Below the pieces are notes generated by a model, which was not told where the DNA came from, searched no databases, and saw only the letters and a program-made list of their open reading frames with translations. DNA of 33,877 bases from Bacteroidota bacterium (GTDB taxonomy: Bacteria; Bacteroidota; Bacteroidia; Chitinophagales; Chitinophagaceae): positions 26,407 to 60,283 of the forward strand of contig VBAT01000025.1 in assembly GCA_005884665.1 (NCBI GenBank), given 5' to 3'. Every line of letters begins with the position of its first letter. Position 1 is the stretch's first letter. The translations under genes were made by a program, and so were the position numbers. This document shows positions 17,511 through 25,213 of the stretch, piece after piece.

Positions 17511-18239
17511 CTATGCAGTTTTTAATTCAGAGGCTGCTTCCTCATCTATCAGCAAGAACCCGTTTTTATGCTGGCGAATAAAGGTGGCGGGAAAATCCGG
17601 TCCTATAGCTTGTTCCAGCGTTTTCTTAATAACTGGCGCTTTCTTTTTGCCATTGGCCATCATCAGGAGTTTACCGGTCTCCATCACCTGTTTCAATCCT
17701 ACCGTGATGCCTTTCCCGATCGTTACCTCATCCTCGAAGTATTTCCGTCCAACCGTCCTGGTTATTTCGTCAAGTGCAGCTACATGGGCCAACGAATTGA
17801 TATTTGTTCCGGGTTCATTAAAACCGATATGTCCATTCATACCGACTCCAACCACCATCAGGTCAATTCCATTAACGGCAATCAGTTTATTCATTTTCCT
17901 GCACTCCTCTTCTCCGTTTGCAGCCAATGCATCAAATAAATGTATCTGCGTTGGATCAATGTCCATAGGTTTAAAAAGATACTCATGCAAGAACCAGTGA
18001 CAGCTTCCTGTATTGGTCGGTGGTATTCCCATCCATTCATCGAGGCCGATAAAAAAACAACCACTGGTATCTATTTTATCGCCAATAGCAGATTCAGCGG
18101 CTTTTTGATAGGCCAGCCTCGGGGTATCACCTGTAGCAAAACACAGTAGAGCCTCCGGTTTTGATTTTATACAATCAATGATCATCGCAGCAGCCGCGGC
18201 TGATAATTCGTTGTAGTCTTTATATATTTTTACTTCCAT
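17511..18239 (-). CDS. nagB: Glucosamine-6-phosphate deaminase family (NagB-like)
   Basis: The 242-residue product matches the NagB/6-phosphogluconolactonase fold. The phosphate loop is FATGDTPRLAY, the active-site region is IGLDEWMGI (Asp67-Glu68), and VGVGMNGHIGFNEPG holds His137 and Glu142. NagB converts glucosamine 6-phosphate to fructose 6-phosphate and ammonia. The NGHIGFNEPG form favours a deaminase over a lactonase. The GLDEW sequence replaces the GLDEY common in NagB, so specificity may be shifted to another amino-sugar phosphate. It heads the tight operon that runs through the metallo-hydrolase, DoxX, GMC and subunit 3 genes. A palindromic repeat element fills the 149-bp gap upstream. 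Confidence 0.87.
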   Translation of the reverse strand: MEVKIYKDYNELSAAAAAMIIDCIKSKPEALLCFATGDTPRLAYQKAAESAIGDKIDTSGCFFIGLDEWMGIPPTNTGSCHWFLHEYLFKPMDIDPTQIHLFDALAANGEEECRKMNKLIAVNGIDLMVVGVGMNGHIGFNEPGTNINSLAHVAALDEITRTVGRKYFEDEVTIGKGITVGLKQVMETGKLLMMANGKKKAPVIKKTLEQAIGPDFPATFIRQHKNGFLLIDEEAASELKTA

Positions 18240-18250
18240 ATTTTATTAAA

Positions 18251-18378
18251 TCCCAAGAAACAAGATCCAAGAACCAAATAAATTAAAATATCTAAATCTT
18301 AATATCAAAATTTCCTACGCGTAGGATTTGGTTTTTATGATTTGCCCCTTGGTGCTTTTTTGGTTCTTGGTTCTTACT
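18251..18378. repeat. Imperfect palindromic element with AAGAACCAA arms
   Basis: The left arm GATCCAAGAACCAAATAAA (from 18264) pairs with the right arm TTTTTTGGTTCTTGGTTC (18355-18372). A 14-bp palindrome, TCCTACGCGTAGGA (18313-18326), sits near the centre. The element fills the gap between the MetE-like gene and nagB. Related copies lie at 2160-2470 and 21930-22055. Confidence 0.7.
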
Positions 18379-18388
18379 TTGGGTTCTT

Positions 18389-19417
18389 TTATAAATTTTC
18401 TCTCACCTGCTTCGCTCCCTTCACCATATTAATTAATTTCTGTCTCGATGCCCATCGGGCTGTCTGGCTCAACCCACAATCCGGTGCTACCGATAGTTTT
18501 TCGGCCGGCACATATTTAAGACATTTATTGATCCTTTCTATTACGTCATCAACTGACTCGATATAATAATTTTTTACATCAATGATACCTACGGCTACAT
18601 TCACTTTTTCAGCAAAGGGTTTTAACAATTCTACTTCTGCAAATTCACGGTTAGCCATCTCGATATGGATTTCATTTACTGTCATGTCCAGGAAATCGGG
18701 CAGCATCGGTTTAATGCTCCGGTAGCCAACCGGTCTTCCTTTAAAATTTCCAAAGCATAAATGCGTGCTGAGATTGCATTTCCCCACAATAGGTTTTACG
18801 GTGCGGTTGAATATATCGACAAACCGTTTTGTATCTTCTTTATAAGCATAGCAGCTCATCGACGGCTCATCAACCGTTATTTCCCTGCAACCCGCGGCTA
18901 CCAAGGCTTCAAGTTCACCGCTAATTATAGGCAATAAAGCTTCCGTGATTGCATAACGATCTTTGTATTTGTCATTCGGTAATAATCTTCCGCTCAAAGT
19001 ATAAGGTCCCGGAATGCTTGCTTTCAAAACCGGTCCCGGGGGAGCCAGCTTCTTTAATCGCAGGAACTCTTTAACTGCGCCCAGGCCATTTGGCGCTTTC
19101 AGTTCACTAACGATATTGTGTTTTCCCCGCTGATCATGGGCCGGTGGGCCAAACTTTCTCGTTTCGGCTTCATTATTCTCGATCCCATTGATAAATCCGT
19201 AAAAGGATAAATTAAAATCAAGCCTCGTCTGTTCGCCATCTGTTATCACATCCAACCCGGCTGTCACCTGGTCATGAATAGCAGCAATCACTGCATCTTC
19301 TACCATCTCTTCGATATCGGCTGCCCCAAACCTGTTTAAATTATGCGATGCAAATTCCAGCCATCCCGGGAAGGGATAGCTGCCTACAACTGTTGTTCGA
19401 ATTGGTGTTGGTGTCAT
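18389..19417 (-). CDS. Stand-alone MetE catalytic-domain protein
   Basis: The 342-residue product matches the C-terminal catalytic domain of cobalamin-independent methionine synthase (MetE), whose full form is about 750 residues; the N-terminal half is absent. The zinc ligands are present as expected: His219 and Cys221 (STHLCFG), Glu253 (HIEMANR) and Cys314 (APDCGLSQTARW). VVGSYPFP and ITVDEPSM are also family blocks. MetE makes methionine from homocysteine; short forms ('core MetE') may use other methyl donors. There is no signal peptide, so it is cytosolic. It is metabolically out of place among sugar genes. It stands alone, with a 768-bp tandem-repeat gap before it and a palindromic element after it. 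Confidence 0.88.
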   Translation of the reverse strand: MTPTPIRTTVVGSYPFPGWLEFASHNLNRFGAADIEEMVEDAVIAAIHDQVTAGLDVITDGEQTRLDFNLSFYGFINGIENNEAETRKFGPPAHDQRGKHNIVSELKAPNGLGAVKEFLRLKKLAPPGPVLKASIPGPYTLSGRLLPNDKYKDRYAITEALLPIISGELEALVAAGCREITVDEPSMSCYAYKEDTKRFVDIFNRTVKPIVGKCNLSTHLCFGNFKGRPVGYRSIKPMLPDFLDMTVNEIHIEMANREFAEVELLKPFAEKVNVAVGIIDVKNYYIESVDDVIERINKCLKYVPAEKLSVAPDCGLSQTARWASRQKLINMVKGAKQVRENL

Positions 19418-19447
19418 CTTTTATTGTTGTTTTATTCGGCCTCACCC

Positions 19448-20088
19448 CGGCCTCACCCTCTTATCCCTCTCCAAAAGAGAGGGACGATACCTCACAATAA
19501 TATCAACTTCATCATATCATATTAGCTTCAATTCTCCTCGGCATTTCGGCCTCGCCCTCTTATCCCTCTCCAAAAGAGAGAGACGATACCTCACAATAAT
19601 ATCAACTTCGTCATATCATATTAGCTTCAATTCTCCTCGGCATTTCGGCCTCGCCCTCTTATCCCTCTCCAAAAGAGAGGGACGATACCTCACAATAATA
19701 TCAACTTCATCATATCATATTAGCTTCAATTCTCCTCGCATTTCGGCCTCACCCTCTTATCCCTCTCCAGAAGAGAGGGACGATACCTCACAATAATATC
19801 AACTTCATCATATCATATTAGCTTCAATTCTCCTCGGCATTTCGGCCTCACCCTCTCATCCCTCTCCTTGCTTCTCCGCCAGCCGGCGGATCGCAATGAC
19901 GAGGAGAGGGACGACGCCTCGCCCTCTTATCCCTCTCCAAAAGAGAGAGACGATACCTCACAATAATATCAACTTCATCATATCATATTAGCTTCAATCC
20001 TCCTCGGCATTTCGGCCTCACCCTCTCATCCCTCTCCTTGCTTCTCCGCCAGCCGGCGGATCGCAATGACGAGGAGAGGGACGATACT
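19448..20088. repeat. Tandem array of about 99-bp units with nested palindromes
   Basis: Units begin with CGGCCTC at 19448, 19547, 19646, 19744, 19843 and 20013; the first four steps are 99, 99, 98 and 99 bp. Each full unit contains CCTCTTATCCCTCTCC, a gap, GACGATACCTCACAATAATATC and a TCATATCATATTAGC tail. The fifth unit and the last partial unit carry an added TTGCTTCTCCGCCAGCCGG palindrome segment (19867-19902 and 20037-20072). The copies are nearly identical, which suggests recent duplication. This is most of the 768-bp gene-free gap at 19418-20185; I see no gene in it. Confidence 0.92.
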
Positions 20089-20152
20089 ATCTTTTTTTGT
20101 CAATACGCAGTGTAAGTTGCCCCTCATGATCCTAAACAACAAATGTTGATCT

Positions 20153-20186
20153 CTCCTCCTCCTTTGGAGGAGGTTGGGAGGAGGTC
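20153..20186. repeat. GGAGGTTGGGAGGAGG repeat at the SIS gene end
   Basis: CTCCTCCTCCTTTGGAGGAGG forms a short hairpin and is followed by TTGGGAGGAGGTC. The final C is the first base (plus strand) of the SIS gene's stop codon at 20186-20188. A near copy lies at 26623-26656, 4 bp beyond the stop of a GH144-like gene. Confidence 0.7.
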
Positions 20187-20977
20187 TATTTACCCGCATT
20201 CTTATACAACTCCGCCATTCTCCACGCATGCTCATCATACGCAGCTTCAAATATAGCCGTGGCTTTTTCTGCACCGATCACCGACGGAGCTGTCAATACC
20301 TTCGGCGGCTGACCTGCAGCTGTCAATAATCTTGCTGTTTCGGCCTTAATACTATTTACGATTATAATCCCGCCTACCGTCGACCCCGGCGAAACAGGTG
20401 TCTCCAACCCATCAATATAGACCATCGAATCACCTACCGGTGCACCGCTGTCAAGTACGAGGTCAGCGAAGTCCGAAAGCTTCTTGCCATCCTTTCTTTT
20501 ACTGGTGCTCTTTGCGGAATGTTCCTTTGTTATTAAAGCAACTGTTTTTATTTTCTTCTGATGAAACAACTCAGCCATTTCTACAGGAACTATGTTGGCG
20601 CCACCTGATGAAATAATAAATGCACAATCTTTATCGGACAACCCAAAATTTCTCAGTATCCTCTCGGCCAGCCCGGGCACATTCTCGAGGAACATGGCCT
20701 GCCGCTGCCCATTTGCGCCCACAACATTATTGTGATAGGTCAGCGATAACTCAACAATGGGATTAAAACCTGGAAACGAACCATAACGCGGCCACATTTC
20801 TTCTACCATGATGCGGCTATGGCCTGAGCCAAATACATGAACTACTCTCCCCGCCAGTATGCTTTCAGCAAACCAGCTGGCTGCTTTAGCGATCGCATCT
20901 TCCTGGCCGCGGATCTTCTGAATGATCTTTTCACACTTGCTTAAATAGTCATCTATTATCGTTCTTTTTTCATCCAT
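20186..20977 (-). CDS. SIS-domain phosphosugar-binding protein (UPF0309-like)
   Basis: The 263-residue product has an N-terminal helix (about 5-40) and then one SIS domain. VVHVFGSGHSR (Gly50 to Ser54) and IISSGGANIVPVEMAELF (Ser123 to Asn128) are the phosphosugar-contact loops. Later comes GLETPVSPGSTVGG, a known SIS_2/UPF0309 block. SIS domains bind phosphosugars and act as isomerases or regulators; this group has no agreed reaction. It follows the ROK kinase gene by 57 bp, so a substrate made by that kinase is plausible. There is no signal peptide. The 3' end is bounded by a GGAGG repeat and a large tandem array. Confidence 0.87.
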   Translation of the reverse strand: MDEKRTIIDDYLSKCEKIIQKIRGQEDAIAKAASWFAESILAGRVVHVFGSGHSRIMVEEMWPRYGSFPGFNPIVELSLTYHNNVVGANGQRQAMFLENVPGLAERILRNFGLSDKDCAFIISSGGANIVPVEMAELFHQKKIKTVALITKEHSAKSTSKRKDGKKLSDFADLVLDSGAPVGDSMVYIDGLETPVSPGSTVGGIIIVNSIKAETARLLTAAGQPPKVLTAPSVIGAEKATAIFEAAYDEHAWRMAELYKNAGK

Positions 20978-21034
20978 TAAACCAATTTTTTATTAAATAT
21001 TTAATGCTGATAACTTTTTGTGATCCCTTATTAT

Positions 21035-21919
21035 TTAACCCGCTTTATCCATAGCGAAACAGGCAGCCCCGATAGCCCCGGCTAGATCGCCTTGTGTTGC
21101 TTTGACAATCTTTGGCCGAATACCGCCCGGTTGCCATTCAAATTCATCAAACCATTTGTTCAATGGAATGAACAGGTCCTCATTCGCTTCCGCGATACCG
21201 CCCCCCACCACGATCGTATCCGGCGAAATAAAATTACTCGCCGAAGCCAGGCCTATTGCGAGTTTTTTTACCGACGTTAGCCAAACTTCCTTCGCGAAAT
21301 AATCACCTTTTCTATACGCTTCCAGTAATTCATGGGTGGAAGCAAACTTTCCCTCGCTTCTTTTTTTGATCGTACAATTGCCGATACATTCCTCAAGGCT
21401 GCCCGGCATATTCGTTACATCTGCATCTCCATCGCTGTCTATAACCATATGACCGATATGGCCTGCTTTATTGAATGAACCCTGGTACGGTTGCTTATTG
21501 ATGAGTAAAGCCCCGCCGACACCCGTTCCCAGTGTTATCATGATCGCATTGGTGCTGTTCTTTGCGGCACCTATTTTAGCTTCGGCAAAAAGTGCAGCCA
21601 CTCCATCGTTCAATACATAAGCAGGGGTCTTCAAATAATTACGCCAGACAAAATTCTCCAGGCCTCCCAGCCTTCCCGGCATAAACGCTATGGTCGTATT
21701 TTCTTTATCAGGCAACCCGGGTGCGGAAATACCAATCACCGTATTTCCATTTAAATGTTGTCGCAACTCAGAAACAGTGTTTGCTACCGCGCTTTTCCAG
21801 CTAATATCATCTCCATCATTGGTAGGCATATAGAGCTGGTGAAGAAGATTACCTTCCTCATCAATCGCGACACCTTTTATGCGTGTGCCGCCGAGATCTA
21901 TACCAATTGCCCGTTTCAT
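21035..21919 (-). CDS. ROK family sugar kinase
   Basis: The 294-residue product shows the ROK/ASKHA features: phosphate loop IGIDLGGTRIKG (residues 5-16), LNDGVAAL with catalytic Asp105, TLGTGVGGAL, and GHIGHMV (153-159). The usual ROK zinc cysteines (CxCGxxGC) are missing and the region reads NMPGSLEE. The sugar-contacting Glu of GExGH is His154. These differences mark a subgroup distinct from classic glucokinase NagK/GlcK, so the sugar is uncertain (glucose or a related hexose). It is cytosolic. It lies between an SDR gene (140-bp gap with a repeat) and the SIS gene (57 bp). Confidence 0.88.
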   Translation of the reverse strand: MKRAIGIDLGGTRIKGVAIDEEGNLLHQLYMPTNDGDDISWKSAVANTVSELRQHLNGNTVIGISAPGLPDKENTTIAFMPGRLGGLENFVWRNYLKTPAYVLNDGVAALFAEAKIGAAKNSTNAIMITLGTGVGGALLINKQPYQGSFNKAGHIGHMVIDSDGDADVTNMPGSLEECIGNCTIKKRSEGKFASTHELLEAYRKGDYFAKEVWLTSVKKLAIGLASASNFISPDTIVVGGGIAEANEDLFIPLNKWFDEFEWQPGGIRPKIVKATQGDLAGAIGAACFAMDKAG

Positions 21920-21929
21920 TACTCTTTAT

Positions 21930-22055
21930 TAAGATCCAAGAACCAAATAAAATTCAAATCAAAAATTTAAAATTAAAGCATCCCTACGCATAGCATTTGG
22001 TGTTTGGCATTTGGTTCTTTTTTGGTTCTTGTCATTTGGCTTCTTGGTTCTTTTT
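21930..22055. repeat. Imperfect palindromic element with AAGAACCAA arms (third copy)
   Basis: The left arm AAGATCCAAGAACCAAATAA (21931-21950) opposes TTGGTTCTTTTTTGGTTCTT (22011-22030) and a further CTTGGTTCTT near 22045. The middle has CCCTACGCATAGC, related to the palindrome at 18313. It fills the gap between the SDR and ROK kinase genes. Confidence 0.7.
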
Positions 22056-22059
22056 ATCG

Positions 22060-22845
22060 TCACCATTGTCCTTCTGAAACACTCCAACCACCATCTACTG
22101 CAATCATCTGTCCAGTAGTGAACTTTGACTGGTCACTCATAAAATAAACAGCCAGTCCATCGACATCAGCCGTGTTCCCTATTCTTCCTCCATCCAAAGG
22201 TTGCTTTGTTTTCAAAAATGAGATTATTTCTTCATCGTTAGCCGCTCTTTGCGCCATCGGTGTTTCAATCACTGCCGGCGCGATCACGTTTATCCTGATA
22301 TTATCTTTTGCATAGTAAGCCGCAATGGATTTACTAAACCCTATGACCGCTGCCTTTGCCGCCGTATACGCATGCGTCGAAAAATATTTTGGCGATGGCG
22401 AAAATCCCAGTGTCGATCCCATATTCAATATCGTCCCCCCTTTTTTCAATTCTAAAAATTTTTTTACGGCTGCCTGGTCGGACAGCATCAAGGAAGTAAG
22501 ATTCCAGTTCAATGTTTGATTCCACCCATCCAGGCTCAATTCGTGCAAAGGTCCATCTCCCATTTTCCTTCCGCTACCCCCTGCTACATGATACAAGCCA
22601 TCAAAACCGTTAAATTTTTGCATGCATTGTTCAATTGCACTTTTTGCCGTCATTGGATCAGTTGCATCACCACAGATGGCATGTCCATTCTTTCCCAGGT
22701 CCTTTCCTGCCTGTTCAACACTTTCTTTATTCCTTCCTACGACAATCACGTTGGCTCCATCGGAAATAAATGCCTTTGCGGCAGACAAGCCAATCCCCGT
22801 AGTACCACCGATGATCACGATATTTTTATTTTTCAGCATTTGCAT
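22060..22845 (-). CDS. Short-chain dehydrogenase/reductase (SDR)
   Basis: The 261-residue product has the classical SDR layout: cofactor motif GGTTGIG (13-19), VAGGSG after the fourth strand, the catalytic Ser144 (ILNMGSTLG), and Tyr160 with Lys164 (YTAAK). The C-terminal FTTGQMIAVDGGW is the usual SDR end. NAD(P) preference is not decided; ANVIVVGRN suggests NADP. The substrate is unknown; a sugar or keto-sugar would suit the neighbours. It is cytosolic. It begins 34 bp after the barrel-lipoprotein gene and ends at a palindromic repeat element. Confidence 0.93.
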   Translation of the reverse strand: MQMLKNKNIVIIGGTTGIGLSAAKAFISDGANVIVVGRNKESVEQAGKDLGKNGHAICGDATDPMTAKSAIEQCMQKFNGFDGLYHVAGGSGRKMGDGPLHELSLDGWNQTLNWNLTSLMLSDQAAVKKFLELKKGGTILNMGSTLGFSPSPKYFSTHAYTAAKAAVIGFSKSIAAYYAKDNIRINVIAPAVIETPMAQRAANDEEIISFLKTKQPLDGGRIGNTADVDGLAVYFMSDQSKFTTGQMIAVDGGWSVSEGQW

Positions 22846-22879
22846 AAATAAAGCCGGTCACTGTCTTGTCCAGTACAAG

Positions 22880-23833
22880 TCATCGTTCTCTCCGTGCAGC
22901 CAGTTTCAATTTCCATATAAAACTGAATGAAATGGAATGCTGGTAATCTAATGCCGGTGCCGAACTAACATTGAATAAACCCGGCTGGTATAACATCCCA
23001 ACCCAGAAAATCTTTCCAAACCTATAACCAGTATTAAAGCTAAGACCCACCATCCTGTTCTTAAGTGCCTGGTCCATATTAATCGTATCCCCGAAGGTCA
23101 CATTCCTCCACCCTAGTTGCAAAAAACAAAGCCCATAACCCAAGTCAAATCTTCCAATATTGTGATTGTTCCTAATGCTTGCAAACAAACTACTTCCTGT
23201 CTCATAATACCCTTTACCGATATACTCCCCGATTCCGTGGTCAGTGCCGGCACCAAAACCTGCCGACAGGTAAGTATTATGACGATAATAATAATCGATC
23301 CCAGCCTGGAAACCGAAAACTCCTCCAAATGGTCGCCTTTCATTGACGGATCTCATGTAGAAAAGGTTGATAAATGACAGCGAGAGAGAAAAATTAATAG
23401 CTCCCTTTTGTACAGGCATCAGCCTGCTGATGGCAACCGTCGTATCCTTCATATTTAAATAAGTATTCGCCGGATAAGCATATCGTTTGGGATTATTTTT
23501 GTCAACCAGCATACCAATTCCCCAATTGAAATAAATATTGAGCCAATAGGCCGGCGAACTTGAAGGCTTTAGTTTGACAGTTTTTGTTATACTATCCAAC
23601 TGCACAGTGATTAGGATCGGTGTTTCCCCCCGTTTGACAAACCAGGTGTCCTGCTGTTTGACAGATTTTTTCGAAATGGAGTCAGTCGAACCCGGTGTCG
23701 CTATTGAAATAATTTTTGAAGAAGGATCGCTGCGTACACGAATTTTTTGAGCAGGCTGGTTCATGAGCGTTGCACAGGAAGAAAGCAGCAGAGGTATTGC
23801 CCAAAGGATTATGTTAGTTTTTTGTCTGAACAA
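22880..23833 (-). CDS. Lipoprotein with barrel-like C-terminus, TTG start
   Basis: The 317-residue product begins with TTG at 23831-23833. No in-frame ATG occurs before the lipobox LLLSSC (Cys20), so TTG is the only start that keeps the export signal. Residues about 30-90 resemble a PEGA-like beta module (TPILITVQLDSITKTVKL). Residues about 140-317 have alternating aromatic strands (FGFQAGIDYYYRHNTYLSAG, MVGLSFNTGYRFGKIFW) ending SISFSFIWKLKLA, as in outer-membrane beta-barrels. A lipid anchor joined to a barrel-like domain is unusual. I do not recognise the family. The start lies 2 bp after the Gfo/Idh stop, so the two genes are probably translated in sequence. Its link to sugar metabolism is by position only. 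Confidence 0.72.
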   Translation of the reverse strand: MFRQKTNIILWAIPLLLSSCATLMNQPAQKIRVRSDPSSKIISIATPGSTDSISKKSVKQQDTWFVKRGETPILITVQLDSITKTVKLKPSSSPAYWLNIYFNWGIGMLVDKNNPKRYAYPANTYLNMKDTTVAISRLMPVQKGAINFSLSLSFINLFYMRSVNERRPFGGVFGFQAGIDYYYRHNTYLSAGFGAGTDHGIGEYIGKGYYETGSSLFASIRNNHNIGRFDLGYGLCFLQLGWRNVTFGDTINMDQALKNRMVGLSFNTGYRFGKIFWVGMLYQPGLFNVSSAPALDYQHSISFSFIWKLKLAARRER

Positions 23834-23835
23834 AC

Positions 23836-25017
23836 TTATCTTTTTTCAATCGATCCTGTTTTCTTGTTCTTAACGATCGTTTTCTTTTCTCCCGAAGGAA
23901 GGGTCTCCTCTTTTATCAGGTAATGCTCCTTGTCATAGCTCGGCAGCTCGTGTTTGATCTTTACTTCATCAGAACCTCTCCAGTCTTCAATGATCACCGG
24001 CTCCCACTGTTTTGTCTTAGCCGATTTATAAGCCGCATCTATGATTGCATTCACGATATAACCGTCGTAAAAAGTTTCCGCCGGCTGTTTGCCTTTGTCG
24101 ATCGACTCAAACATATCGGTGAACATATGACTATAGCCCAATTCATGCACTTCATCACCGACAGGGAAAAGCCAGCCACTGCTGCTCTCTGCTTTCTCAG
24201 CTACATAACTGCCGCTTTTACCCGTGGTAAACATTTCAAACCCTGTGCGTAAAAAGTTATTCGCCCAGATGGTTCCTTCAGTTCCCATTACTTCATCTCT
24301 TAAATCCATCCCGCCACGGAAACTCCAGCTTACTTCAAACTGGCCGATGGCGCCGTTTGCATATTTCACTAAAGCCACTGCATTATCTTCCGCATCAATG
24401 GGGTGAACTCTCGTATCCGCCCAGCACATGACCTCAGTAGGCCTGATATCTTTACCAATGAAATTCCGGCTGATCTCGATGCAATGACAACCGAGGTCAA
24501 CGATAGCTCCGCCACCCGCTTTGTCTTTGTTCCAGAACCATTCACTATGAGGACCCGGATGCGTTTCCCTGCTTTTGGCCCAGATCACTTCTCCTATAGC
24601 ACCACTTTGAATGCTGGCCAGTGATTTTAAAAACTTTGGCGTATAACAAAGATCTTCCAGGTATCCTCCAACGATCCCTGCTTTATCAACTGCTTTTAGC
24701 ATTTCCAATGCTTCTTTAGCGTTGCGTCCAAGCGGTTTTGTGCACAAAGGATGTTTTTTTGATTCGGCACAAGCCAGTACAGCTTCCAGGTGCAGATCAT
24801 TTGGAAGACCAATAACCACGGCATCTACATCTTTGTGTGCAATCGCTTCTTTAAGATTGGTTGAATAGTTAGGGATCTTATAGTCCTCCGCGAATTTTCT
24901 TGCTTTATCCTTGTTTCGTCCATAGATCATGGTCACTACGTCTTTTCTTCGCTGGGCAATCAATGATTCAGCATAAAAGCGGGAAATAAACCCTGTTCCA
25001 AGAATGGCTAATTTCAT
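23836..25017 (-). CDS. Gfo/Idh/MocA family oxidoreductase, cytosolic
   Basis: The 393-residue product has an N-terminal Rossmann fold ([15 protein letters not shown], residues 3-17) and a dimerisation domain with the active-site motif [14 protein letters not shown] (Asp174, His178). The catalytic Lys94 is in CTKPLGRN, where EKP is usual, so the Glu is Thr93. Members oxidise or reduce sugars with NAD(P), such as myo-inositol 2-dehydrogenase, and several act on C3 of glycosides. Substrate unknown. There is no signal peptide. It is followed at 2 bp by the lipoprotein gene. The 196-bp gap upstream is full of repeats. Confidence 0.92.
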   Translation of the reverse strand: MKLAILGTGFISRFYAESLIAQRRKDVVTMIYGRNKDKARKFAEDYKIPNYSTNLKEAIAHKDVDAVVIGLPNDLHLEAVLACAESKKHPLCTKPLGRNAKEALEMLKAVDKAGIVGGYLEDLCYTPKFLKSLASIQSGAIGEVIWAKSRETHPGPHSEWFWNKDKAGGGAIVDLGCHCIEISRNFIGKDIRPTEVMCWADTRVHPIDAEDNAVALVKYANGAIGQFEVSWSFRGGMDLRDEVMGTEGTIWANNFLRTGFEMFTTGKSGSYVAEKAESSSGWLFPVGDEVHELGYSHMFTDMFESIDKGKQPAETFYDGYIVNAIIDAAYKSAKTKQWEPVIIEDWRGSDEVKIKHELPSYDKEHYLIKEETLPSGEKKTIVKNKKTGSIEKR

Positions 25018-25213
25018 ATTATATAGTTATGTGTTTCTGCCTCTCCCTCCCATCTCCCTCTCCCAGGGAGAGGGAGTGCTAGCAACATCCAATTGCTTCG
25101 CTCCGATCCCGATGACGCCGCATTATTAGCATCTAGCATCCAGCATCCGCGCTCCTTAATCGCAATGCATCTCCTTACTAAGGACTATCGACTAATGACT
25201 ATCGACCTTCTCT
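25018..25213. repeat. Composite of four small repeats in a gene-free gap
   Basis: The gap holds, in order: a CCCTCTCCCAGGGAGAGGG hairpin (near 25065), TTGCTTCGCTCCGATCCCGATGACG (25094-25118, related to the nested segment of the 99-bp array), TAGCATCTAGCATCCAGCATCC (25126-25147), and ACTATCGACTAATGACTATCGACC near 25184-25207. No gene or terminator is clear. Confidence 0.6.

Noticed and set aside
17302..18000. A 232-codon plus-strand frame across the MBL and NagB-like genes
   Set aside because: It runs antisense to two well-supported genes and their 2-bp junction; composition explains it.
19448..20088. CRISPR array
   Set aside because: The 99-bp units are nearly identical throughout; there are no short repeats with unique spacers and no cas genes.
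20026..20274. An 82-codon minus-strand frame at the edge of the tandem array
   Set aside because: It is made of repeat DNA and the SIS gene's 3' end in another frame; the product is Arg-rich with no motif.
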